Positions 57,640 through 64,000 of a DNA stretch of 64,000 nt are shown here, piece after piece; within the stretch, counting starts at the first letter, position 1, and each line of letters opens with the position of its first letter. The position numbers and the translations under genes were made by a program. A model generated the notes under the pieces. That model searched no databases, was not told the DNA's origin, and saw nothing but the letters and a program-made list of their open reading frames with translations. The DNA comes from Pseudonocardia ammonioxydans (GTDB lineage Bacteria > Actinomycetota > Actinomycetes > Mycobacteriales > Pseudonocardiaceae), in contig NZ_FOUY01000009.1 of NCBI RefSeq assembly GCF_900115005.1, forward strand, positions 62,001-126,000, in the 5' to 3' direction.

Positions 57640-57719
57640 CGCTCACCGGATACGGGAACGCTCACCGGATGCGGCCCCTGCTCACGGGATCGGGTGCGCG
57701 TTCTCCGGATCGGTGAGCG
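57640..57719. repeat. Direct and inverted CGCTCACCGGAT repeats in an intergenic region
   Basis: Two direct copies of CGCTCACCGGAT (57640-57651 and 57659-57670) are followed by an inverted, one-base-shorter copy ATCGGTGAGCG (57709-57719). Either copy can pair with the inverted one. It lies in the 268-base gap (57483-57750) that otherwise shows only C-rich sequence. It could be a terminator for the lipoprotein gene or a protein-binding site. Confidence 0.45.
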
Positions 57720-57750
57720 ACCGGCTCGGCGCGACGTCAGCAGGCCGGCG

Positions 57751-58317
57751 TCAGCAGGCCGGGGTGGTGGGTTCCCGTTCGGGGGTGTTGGGGGCCAGGA
57801 GCTCCGACCGGGTGAGGACGACGGGTTCCGCGCCGTCGTTGCGCAGCTCGTTGGGCTCGCCGTCGCCGAGGAAGAACGCCTGGCCGGGCCCGAACGTCTG
57901 CGGCTCGCAGCTGCCCGCCCGCTGCACCGTGACGGTGCCGGAGCGGACCGCCGACGTCGCTGTTCCGGGGTGCCGGATCCAGCCGGTCGCCTGGCCGGGC
58001 TGCAGCACCTCGGTGCGCACCAGCAGCTCCGCCGGCCCCGGGGTCGCGATCTCGACCGGGCGGTCGAGGGCGCCGCGGGCGTCCGAGCCGGCCTGCGCGA
58101 CCGGTGCCCCCGGCACGCCGGGCAGTCCGGTCGCGGCCGGGGCGTCGGGCGCCGTGGATCCGGGATCGGCCGGTGCCGACGAGCGGTCCGGACCGGCGGC
58201 GCCGGACTCCTCGTGACCGAGCTGGCCGGGCTGCGCGCATCCGGCGAGCAGCGCGCCGACCACCACGAGCAGGGCGCCGGCGGCCACGTGGACACCGGTC
58301 GGGGTGCGGGTACGCAC
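57751..58317 (-). CDS. Cupin-domain lipoprotein
   Basis: A 188-residue secreted protein. The N-terminal helix ends in a lipobox, LLAGCAQPG near residue 27, so it should be lipid-anchored. After a Pro/Ala/Ser linker, residues ~95-175 form a cupin barrel: LVRTEVLQPGQATGWIRHPG, then VTVQRAG and FGPGQAFFLGDGEPNELRND. The usual metal-binding His set is incomplete (one clear His), so it may bind a ligand without metal. The GTG at 58317 is used. Confidence 0.83.
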   Translation of the reverse strand: MRTRTPTGVHVAAGALLVVVGALLAGCAQPGQLGHEESGAAGPDRSSAPADPGSTAPDAPAATGLPGVPGAPVAQAGSDARGALDRPVEIATPGPAELLVRTEVLQPGQATGWIRHPGTATSAVRSGTVTVQRAGSCEPQTFGPGQAFFLGDGEPNELRNDGAEPVVLTRSELLAPNTPEREPTTPAC

Positions 58318-58381
58318 GAGCAGGGCCTCCCGGGGAGCGAGACGGATCTCCGCGAGGCTAACCCGGGTCGGCCGGCCCGGC

Positions 58382-59611
58382 TCACCACGCCAGCGGGAGC
58401 CGGGTGATCCCGTTGATGAAGTTCGAGGTCAGCCGCCGCGGCTCCCCGCCCGCGCGGGCCTGCGGCAACCGCAGGAACGCGGTGAAGAACACCCGCATCT
58501 GCAGCCGGGCGAAGTGCGCACCGAGGCACAGGTGCGGGCCCTGCCCGAACGCGAGGTGGTCGTTCGGTGCGCGGTCCGGGTCGAACCGGTGCGGGTCGGC
58601 GAAGCGCCGTTCGTCGTGGTTGGCCGAGCAGTGGTAGACGACGACCTTGTCGCCCGCCCGGATCCGCGCGCCGCGCAGCGTGAGGTCACGGGTGGCCGTC
58701 CGCCGGAAGGTCAGCACCGGCGGGTGCCACCGCAACATCTCCTCGACCGCGGCCGGCAGCAGCGCCGGTTCGGCACGCAGCCGGGCGTACTCCTCCGGGT
58801 GGTCGAGCAGGGCCAGCACCCCACCGGGCAGCGCGCTGCGCACGGTGTCGTTCCCGGCGATGACCAGCAGGAAGAAGAACATGTGCAGCTCGGGGCCGGT
58901 GAGCCTGCGCCCGTCGACCTCGGCTCGCACGAGCGCGGTCATGACGTCGTCGGCGGGCTCGGCCCGCTTGCGCTCGGCGAGGGCGTCGGCGTAGCCGAAC
59001 ATGTCGGCCAGCGCGGCCGGCGACCGCGGGTTCACCGGCGGTCCGGCGGCCGGGTCGTCCGTGCCGCCGTGCTCGGGGTCCTGGTAGCCGATGACCCGGT
59101 TCGTCCAGTGCAGCAGCCGGTCGCGGTCCTCGGCGGGCACGCCGAGCAGGTCGGACAGGTTCTGCAGTCCGAAGTCGTCGGTGACCCGGGTGGTCAGCTC
59201 GCACCCGCCGTCGTCGCGCACCGCGGTGAGCAGGCGTTCCGCCCGCTCGGCGACGACCGCCTCGAACGACTCCATCCGCCGCCGGGTGAACGCGCCGGAG
59301 ACCAGGGTGCGCAGCCGCACCTGTTCGGGCGGGTCCATGTTGAGGATCATCCGGCGCAGGAACGGCAGGTCCTCCGGGTCCGGGTCGCGGATCTGGGTCG
59401 CGCCCAGCGACGAGGAGAAGTCGGCCGGGCTGCGCAGGACGTGCCGGACGTCGTCGTACCGGGTGATCGCCCAGAAGCCGGGCCCGGCGGGCCACGGGCC
59501 GACCGCGTGCTCGTCCTGCCAGGAGACCGGGGCCTCGTCGCGCAGCAGGCGCAGGTCCTCGTGCGGGATGCCCCGGGCGAAGGTCCGCGGGTCGAACACG
59601 TCCACGGTCAC
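58382..59611 (-). CDS. Cytochrome P450
   Basis: A 409-residue soluble bacterial P450. LLVIAGNDTVRSALPGGVLA is the I-helix with the oxygen-binding Asp-Thr pair, EEMLRWHPPV the ExxR helix, and LAFGQGPHLCLGAHFARLQM the heme-binding loop with the thiolate Cys. The sequence around MDPPEQVRLRTLVSGAFTRR and ITRLPLAW resembles the CYP125/CYP142-type group, often sterol or fatty acid hydroxylases. No ferredoxin gene is adjacent. It is divergent from marR across a perfect inverted repeat that probably controls both. Confidence 0.92.
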   Translation of the reverse strand: MTVDVFDPRTFARGIPHEDLRLLRDEAPVSWQDEHAVGPWPAGPGFWAITRYDDVRHVLRSPADFSSSLGATQIRDPDPEDLPFLRRMILNMDPPEQVRLRTLVSGAFTRRRMESFEAVVAERAERLLTAVRDDGGCELTTRVTDDFGLQNLSDLLGVPAEDRDRLLHWTNRVIGYQDPEHGGTDDPAAGPPVNPRSPAALADMFGYADALAERKRAEPADDVMTALVRAEVDGRRLTGPELHMFFFLLVIAGNDTVRSALPGGVLALLDHPEEYARLRAEPALLPAAVEEMLRWHPPVLTFRRTATRDLTLRGARIRAGDKVVVYHCSANHDERRFADPHRFDPDRAPNDHLAFGQGPHLCLGAHFARLQMRVFFTAFLRLPQARAGGEPRRLTSNFINGITRLPLAW

Positions 59612-59655
59612 ACCGGCACCGTAATCAGGTGGCGCGGCTCACGACCAGCCACTTT

Positions 59656-59682
59656 GCATTGCACTGGGTAACGGTGCAATGC
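59656..59682. promoter_or_regulatory. MarR-type operator between P450 and marR genes
   Basis: GCATTGCAC (59656-59664) and GTGCAATGC (59674-59682) form a perfect 9-9-9 inverted repeat. TTGCAT within the left arm and AATGCT at 59678-59683 could serve as -35 and -10 for the regulator with 17-base spacing, so bound protein would block transcription. A further 10-bp palindrome CAACTAGTTG lies at 59693-59702. Confidence 0.75.
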
Positions 59683-59736
59683 TTGCGCGCGCCAACTAGT
59701 TGCGTGCTACATGCACTTTCGAGGGAGGGAGCCGCG

Positions 59737-60282
59737 ATGCGCCCCGCGGAACCCACCGCCGAGCCGGACGAGGCCGAGCTCGAGCTCGCCGACACCGTCG
59801 TCCGCGAGCTGTTCCTGGTGACCCGGCAGGTCAAGCGCTCGGCCGAGCGGCACCGCCCCGAGATGATCGTCGACATGGCCGGCTACCACGTGCTGGCCCA
59901 CCTGCACTTCGGCGGCCCGCAGCGGGCCACCGAGGTCGCGGCGACCTTCCACACCGACCCGTCGACGATCAGCCGTCAGGTGTCCTCCCTGGTCCGGACC
60001 GGGCTCGTGGAGCGCCGGGCCGATCCGGCCGACGGCCGCGCGTCGCTGCTCGCCGCCACCGCCGACGGCGTCCGGGTGATCGAGACCGAGCGACGCCGGC
60101 GCGCCCGGGTGATCGCGCAGGTACTCGGCTCCTGGGAGCCGGCCGACCGCGACGCGCTCACCGGGCTGCTCGGCCGCTTCCTCGCCGACTTCCAGGAGCA
60201 CGAGGCGCAGCACGCCGAGGCCCGCACCACCGAGGTCCACACCAACACAGATCTCCAGCACGACCGAGCACAGGAGTCCTGA
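59737..60282 (+). CDS. MarR-family transcriptional regulator
   Basis: A 181-residue winged-helix regulator. PQRATEVAATFHTDPSTISR is the recognition helix-turn-helix and LVERRADPADGRASLLAATA the wing with the Asp-x-Arg motif. The ATG at 59737 follows a strong GGGAGGGAG site. It directly abuts the DHA2 efflux gene (stop 60280-60282, next ATG 60283), so they form an operon. It probably represses itself, the pump and the divergent P450 until a ligand binds. The reading frame is open upstream, but that part spans the operator and is not translated. Confidence 0.9.
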   Translation: MRPAEPTAEPDEAELELADTVVRELFLVTRQVKRSAERHRPEMIVDMAGYHVLAHLHFGGPQRATEVAATFHTDPSTISRQVSSLVRTGLVERRADPADGRASLLAATADGVRVIETERRRRARVIAQVLGSWEPADRDALTGLLGRFLADFQEHEAQHAEARTTEVHTNTDLQHDRAQES

Positions 60283-63096
60283 ATGTCCACCGCTGCCGCC
60301 GGTGCGCGGCCCGCCGCCGCGAGTGCGGACGGGGAACTCACGCACCGGCAGATCCTGACCGTCCTGGGCGGACTGATGCTGGGCATGTTCCTGGCCGCCC
60401 TGGACCAGACGGTCGTCTCGACCGCGGTCCGCACGATCGCCGACGACCTGTCGGGACTGTCGCTGCAGGCGTGGGCGACCACCGCGTTCCTGATCACCAG
60501 CACGATCGCGACGCCGCTCTACGGCAAGCTGTCCGACATCTACGGCCGCAAGCCGCTGTTCATGATCGCGATCTCGATCTTCCTGGTCGGTTCGGTGGCC
60601 TGCACCGCGGCCTGGTCGATGTACTCGCTGGCCGCGTTCCGCGCGGTGCAGGGCCTCGGCGCGGGCGGTCTGATGTCGCTGGCGCTGACCATCCTCGGCG
60701 ACATCGTCCCGCCCCGGGAGCGGGCCCGCTACCAGGGCCTGTTCCTCGCGGTGTTCGGCACCTCCAGCGTGATCGGCCCGGTGATCGGCGGCCTGCTGTC
60801 CGGCGTGGACACCTTCCTCGGGGTCGACGGCTGGCGCTGGATCTTCCTGGTCAACGTGCCGATCGGGCTGGTCGCGCTGGTCGTGGTCTACAAGGTCCTC
60901 AACATCCCGCACGTGCCGCGGCCGGCCCGGATCGACTGGCCGGGTGCGCTGGCACTGACCCTGTGCCTGGTGCCGTTGCTGATCGTGGCCGAGCAGGGCC
61001 GCGACTGGGGCTGGGCCTCGACGTCGTCGATCGTCTGCTACGTCATCGGTGCCGTCGGCCTGGTGCTGTTCCTGGTGGCCGAGCGCGCCTACGGCGACGA
61101 CGCCCTGCTGCCGCTGCGCCTGTTCCGGACCGGCGTGTTCTCGCTGTCCAGCGTGATCAACCTGCTGATCGGCATGGCGATGCTCGGCGGGATCGCGCTG
61201 CTGCCGCAGTTCCTGCAGCTCGTGCACGGGGCCACCCCGATCGAGGCGGGCTTCATGATGCTGCCGATGGTCGGCGGGATCATGGTCGCCTCGGTCGCGT
61301 CGGGCCAGCTGACCTCGCGCACCGGCCGCTACAAGATCTTCCCGGTGCTCGGGACCGCCTTCATCACCATCGCGATGGTGCTGTTCTGGCAGACCCTGAC
61401 GCCGGAGATCCCGATCCTGCAGCTCGACCTGACGATGGCGCTGCTCGGGCTCGGCCTGGGCCTGTGCATGCAGACCCTGGTGCTCGCCGTGCAGAACGCG
61501 ATGCCCGCCCGGGACATGGGTGTGACCACCTCGTCGGTCACCTTCTTCCGGCAGATGGGCGGCACGCTCGGTACCGCGGTGTTCCTCTCGGTGGTCTTCT
61601 CCACCGCGGGCGACCGGATCGGCGAGGCGTTCCGCTCCGCGGCGGGCACCGCGGGGTTCCGCGCCGCCGTCGCCGACCCGGCGGTGCTCGCCGACCCGGC
61701 GAACCGGCAGGTCGTGCAGGGGATGCAGTCCGGCGCCGCGAGCTCGTCGGTGCTGAGCGACTCGTCGTTCCTGCAGCGAATCGACCCGCGGCTCGCCGCC
61801 CCGTTCCAGGAGGGCTTCACCAGCTCGATGACGCTGGCGTTCCTCGTGGCCGCCTGTGTGATCGCGGTGGCGTTCGTGCTGGTGCTGTTCCTCAAGGAGC
61901 TGCCGCTGCGCACCATGTCCGGTGCCCAGGCCGCCCGGGCCGAGGCCGAGGCCGAGGCGCGGGCGAGCCTGCCCACCGGGGACCCGGTCACCGCGGCGCC
62001 GGTCCCCGCACCGGCCGGGCGCGGGGGCGGGCACGAGCCCGCGGCGGCCCCGGTCCCGGTGGACCCGCCGACCGCACCGCTCGCGACGGTCCCGGCCCGC
62101 GGACCCGTCGCCGACGAGAGTGTCCCGGCGGACCGTGCGGTTCACGGGGGCCCGGAGCGCCTGACCAACCCGGCGGACGCGGCCACCGCCGGCGGACCCG
62201 GAGAGGGAGCCATGAGCAACGGAACAGCACCCGACGCCGCCACGGCGGGCGGACCGGGCAGCACGGGACCTGCCGTCGCCGGGCGGGTCCGGGACGAGGC
62301 CGGCACCGCGCTGCCCGGCGTGACCGTCACCGTCGCGCGGCTGTCCGGTGAGCAGATCGGCCGCACGGTCACCGACGACGACGGCCACTACCACGTCGCG
62401 GTGCACGCACCGGGCACGTACCTGGTCGTCGCCGCGTCCGGCTCGCTCCCGCCGCACGCGGCCACCGTCGGGGTCGGAACCGGGACGGCCCGGCACGACG
62501 CCCGCCTGGCCGGTGGCAGCGGGGTGCGCGGCGCGGTCCGCGACGCCGGCGGGCAGGGCGTGGCCGGGCTGACCGTCTCGCTGATCGACGCCGGCGGGGA
62601 CGTGGCCGCCTCCGGCCGGACCGGTGAGGCAGGCCGGTTCGTCCTGACCGGTGTCCCGGAGGGGCGCTACACGCTCACCGCGGTCGGCGAGGCCGTCGAC
62701 CCGGTGGCGGTCGGGGTCGAGGTCCCGGCGGTGGGTGCGGCCACCCAGGACCTGCGGCTGCCCCAGCGCGCACGGCTCACCGGGCGGGTGACCGCCGCAC
62801 CGGACGGCCTGCCGGTCAACCAGGCGCTCGCCACGCTGATCGACGCCGACGGGGCCGTCGTCGGGTCGCGGCTGTCCGGCCCGGACGGCACGTTCACCTT
62901 CGACCGGCTGCAGGCCGGTAGCTACACGCTCGCGACCAGCGGCTACCCGCCGGTGGCGACGGTGGTGGCGCTGGAGTCCGGCCGGGTGACGCACTCGGAC
63001 GTGGAGTTCCCGCACCCGCTCGACGAGCCGGGCAGCGCGCCCGCCCCGTCCCCGGCCGACAACGGGCGCGTCGTCCGGGAGGGCGACCCCCGGTAG
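60283..63096 (+). CDS. DHA2-type efflux pump fused to three extra beta-sandwich domains
   Basis: A 937-residue protein. Residues ~20-550 are a 14-helix EmrB/QacA-type MFS drug exporter: LGMFLAALDQTVVSTAVRTI is the first helix, KLSDIYGRKPLFM motif A, and GTSSVIGPVIGGLLSG motif C. A Pro/Ala linker follows, then from about residue 660 three repeats of a carboxypeptidase-regulatory/Cna-B-like fold (VAGRVRDEAGTALPGVTVTV, VRGAVRDAGGQGVAGLTVSL, LTGRVTAAPDGLPVNQALAT). They are soluble and probably cytoplasmic. In-frame ATG 62212 (residue 644) has GGAGAGGGAG just upstream and could also initiate the C-terminal part alone. Confidence 0.88.
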   Translation: MSTAAAGARPAAASADGELTHRQILTVLGGLMLGMFLAALDQTVVSTAVRTIADDLSGLSLQAWATTAFLITSTIATPLYGKLSDIYGRKPLFMIAISIFLVGSVACTAAWSMYSLAAFRAVQGLGAGGLMSLALTILGDIVPPRERARYQGLFLAVFGTSSVIGPVIGGLLSGVDTFLGVDGWRWIFLVNVPIGLVALVVVYKVLNIPHVPRPARIDWPGALALTLCLVPLLIVAEQGRDWGWASTSSIVCYVIGAVGLVLFLVAERAYGDDALLPLRLFRTGVFSLSSVINLLIGMAMLGGIALLPQFLQLVHGATPIEAGFMMLPMVGGIMVASVASGQLTSRTGRYKIFPVLGTAFITIAMVLFWQTLTPEIPILQLDLTMALLGLGLGLCMQTLVLAVQNAMPARDMGVTTSSVTFFRQMGGTLGTAVFLSVVFSTAGDRIGEAFRSAAGTAGFRAAVADPAVLADPANRQVVQGMQSGAASSSVLSDSSFLQRIDPRLAAPFQEGFTSSMTLAFLVAACVIAVAFVLVLFLKELPLRTMSGAQAARAEAEAEARASLPTGDPVTAAPVPAPAGRGGGHEPAAAPVPVDPPTAPLATVPARGPVADESVPADRAVHGGPERLTNPADAATAGGPGEGAMSNGTAPDAATAGGPGSTGPAVAGRVRDEAGTALPGVTVTVARLSGEQIGRTVTDDDGHYHVAVHAPGTYLVVAASGSLPPHAATVGVGTGTARHDARLAGGSGVRGAVRDAGGQGVAGLTVSLIDAGGDVAASGRTGEAGRFVLTGVPEGRYTLTAVGEAVDPVAVGVEVPAVGAATQDLRLPQRARLTGRVTAAPDGLPVNQALATLIDADGAVVGSRLSGPDGTFTFDRLQAGSYTLATSGYPPVATVVALESGRVTHSDVEFPHPLDEPGSAPAPSPADNGRVVREGDPR

Positions 63097-63104
63097 TGGT
63101 TCCA

Positions 63105-63150
63105 CGTGGAACGGCCCGGTCTCCCGTGCGGGGGGCCGGGCCGTTCCACG
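63105..63150 (+). terminator. Strong terminator after the efflux operon
   Basis: A perfect 15-bp stem (63105-63119 with 63136-63150) with a 16-base loop begins 9 bases after the stop of the efflux gene. Its left arm includes most of the palindrome GTTCCACGTGGAAC (63099-63112). Confidence 0.75.
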
Positions 63151-63245
63151 TAGCGGCACCGGTGGTCCGCGTACGTGGTTCCACCCTCCCCGCCCGGCCC
63201 GGACGGGTCGACCCTCGGGCACCCCATCGGACCCGAGGAGGCGTC

Positions 63246-64000
63246 GTGACCACCACCGACCTGCCGGCCGTCGCCGGCTTCCGCGGCACCCTGTTCGTTC
63301 CCGGCTCACCCGGCTACGACGACGCGCGCCGCGTCTGGAACGCCGCCGTCGACCGGCGACCCGCGATCGTCGCCCGTTGCACCGGCCCGGCCGACGTCGT
63401 CGCCGCACTGGCCCACGCCCGGGAACGGCGGCTGCCGGTCGCGGTGCGGGGCGGCGGCCACAGCATCCCCGGCTTCTCCACCTGCGACGACGGCCTGGTC
63501 GTCGACCTCTCCGGGCTGCGGGAGGTCCATGTCGACCCGAAGACCCGGTCGGCGACCGCCGGCCCCGGCGCGACCTGGGCCGAGTTCGACCGGGAGACCC
63601 AGGCGTTCGGCCTGGCCACGCCGGGCGGGGAGGTGTCCGACACCGGGGTGGCCGGGCTGACCCTCGGCGGCGGGATCGGCTGGCTGTCCCGGATGCACGG
63701 GCTGAGCTGCGACAACCTGCTCGCCGCCGACGTCGTGACCACCGACGGGAGACTGCTGCGGGCGAGCGCGCAGGAGCTGCCGGAGCTGTTCTGGGCGCTG
63801 CGCGGCGGTGGCGGCAACTTCGGCGTCGTCACCCGCTTCCACTTCCGGCTGCACCCGGTCGGGCCCGTGTGGGGCGGCCCGCTGATGTTCGCCCCCGACG
63901 AGGCCGCGGGGGTGCTGGCCGGTCTGCAGGACCTCGTCGCCGACGCCCCGCGCGAGCTGTCCGCGCTGTGCGTGCTGGCCACGCTGCCGCCGTCGCCGGA
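63246..64000 (+). CDS. FAD-linked oxidase of the berberine-bridge type, 3' part outside window
   Basis: About 251 codons are visible and the frame runs out of the window. TTTDLPAVAGFRGTLF starts the protein; ARERRLPVAVRGGGHSIPGF near residue 65 contains the FAD-attachment His (RGGGHS) and GGEVSDTGVAGLTLGGGIGW near residue 130 the pyrophosphate-binding region. GLSCDNLLAADVVTTDG and ELFWALRGGGGNFGVVTRF complete the FAD domain. It probably oxidises a small alcohol, sugar or natural product. AGGAGG lies 4 bases before the GTG start. It is separated from the efflux operon by a terminator, so it is a separate unit. Confidence 0.85.
   Translation, partial: MTTTDLPAVAGFRGTLFVPGSPGYDDARRVWNAAVDRRPAIVARCTGPADVVAALAHARERRLPVAVRGGGHSIPGFSTCDDGLVVDLSGLREVHVDPKTRSATAGPGATWAEFDRETQAFGLATPGGEVSDTGVAGLTLGGGIGWLSRMHGLSCDNLLAADVVTTDGRLLRASAQELPELFWALRGGGGNFGVVTRFHFRLHPVGPVWGGPLMFAPDEAAGVLAGLQDLVADAPRELSALCVLATLPPSP

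Noticed and set aside
59629..59736. A 36-codon N-terminal extension of the MarR protein
   Set aside because: It would be translated from the operator itself. The ATG at 59737 has a much stronger ribosome site and fits the usual length.
59707..63408. A minus-strand frame of more than 1,200 codons
   Set aside because: It is antisense to the MarR and efflux genes, has a composition dominated by Arg, Gly, His and Gln, and shows no motif.

Overview
The window is 64 kb of very GC-rich DNA, well over 70% G+C by eye, with dense genes, many GTG starts and many 4-base stop/start overlaps (GTGA or ATGA). Gene content points to a mycolata-like or pseudonocardial actinobacterium: a decaprenyl-phosphate ribose pathway for arabinogalactan, a DtxR/IdeR-type iron box, leaderless promoters, Roadblock-like proteins, a septum formation protein, and P450/MarR/DHA2 efflux genes. 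Pseudonocardia or a close relative is my best guess from gene content alone. I found no rRNA or tRNA gene, IS element, phage region or CRISPR array.

Bases 1-18,540 form a cell-surface glycan region. It holds membrane and soluble glycosyltransferases, a Wzx-like flippase and what looks like a complete pseudaminic acid (CMP-Pse) pathway: PseC and PseB on the minus strand; PseF and a PseG-PseH fusion on the plus strand; and PseI at 14.1-15.2 kb. Between PseG-H and PseI sits an ECF-type biotin transporter locus (bioY, acyl-CoA ligase, thiolase homologue with altered active-site residues, bioM, bioN). A sugar O-methyltransferase, a GT2/DUF2304 pair and a nucleotide-sugar epimerase follow. A UbiA-family decaprenyl-phosphate phosphoribosyltransferase and its PAP2 phosphatase partner (18.7-20.4 kb) continue the wall theme.

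From 20.5 to 30.1 kb lie a HAD phosphatase, a GT1 glycosyltransferase, an Nth-like protein, a cyclase/acyl-CoA ligase operon divergent from an XRE-TetR fusion regulator with a repeat-rich control region, a membrane-anchored beta-lactamase-like hydrolase and an amidase. From 30.2 to 32.6 kb is a three-gene unit that matches the E. coli yjfL-yjfM-yjfC set (DUF350, YgiB-like, glutathionylspermidine-synthase-like). From 32.8 to 41.7 kb are a septum formation protein, a small zincin, a histidine phosphatase/PheA operon, an iron-box-controlled DUF2470 protein, small membrane proteins, a CPBP protease, a ferritin and a SEC-C protein.

From 42.0 to 44.6 kb there are three tandem paralogues of a small Roadblock-like domain, two of them with long low-complexity tails. 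The usual conservon partners (kinase, DUF742, small GTPase) are absent. I regard this as the most interesting possible undescribed system in the window. From 44.4 to 56.1 kb there are a DUF4328 protein, a rhodanese, two acetate-type sodium/solute symporters each with a small membrane partner, and a LytS/LytTR two-component pair around an S49 protease. The partner of the second symporter has an N-terminal extension of roughly 800 residues built from tandem repeats. From 56.1 kb to the end are an Fpg/Nei glycosylase, a small membrane protein, a cupin lipoprotein, a P450 divergent from a MarR regulator across a perfect inverted repeat, a DHA2 efflux pump fused to beta-sandwich repeats, and the start of an FAD-linked oxidase cut by the window edge.
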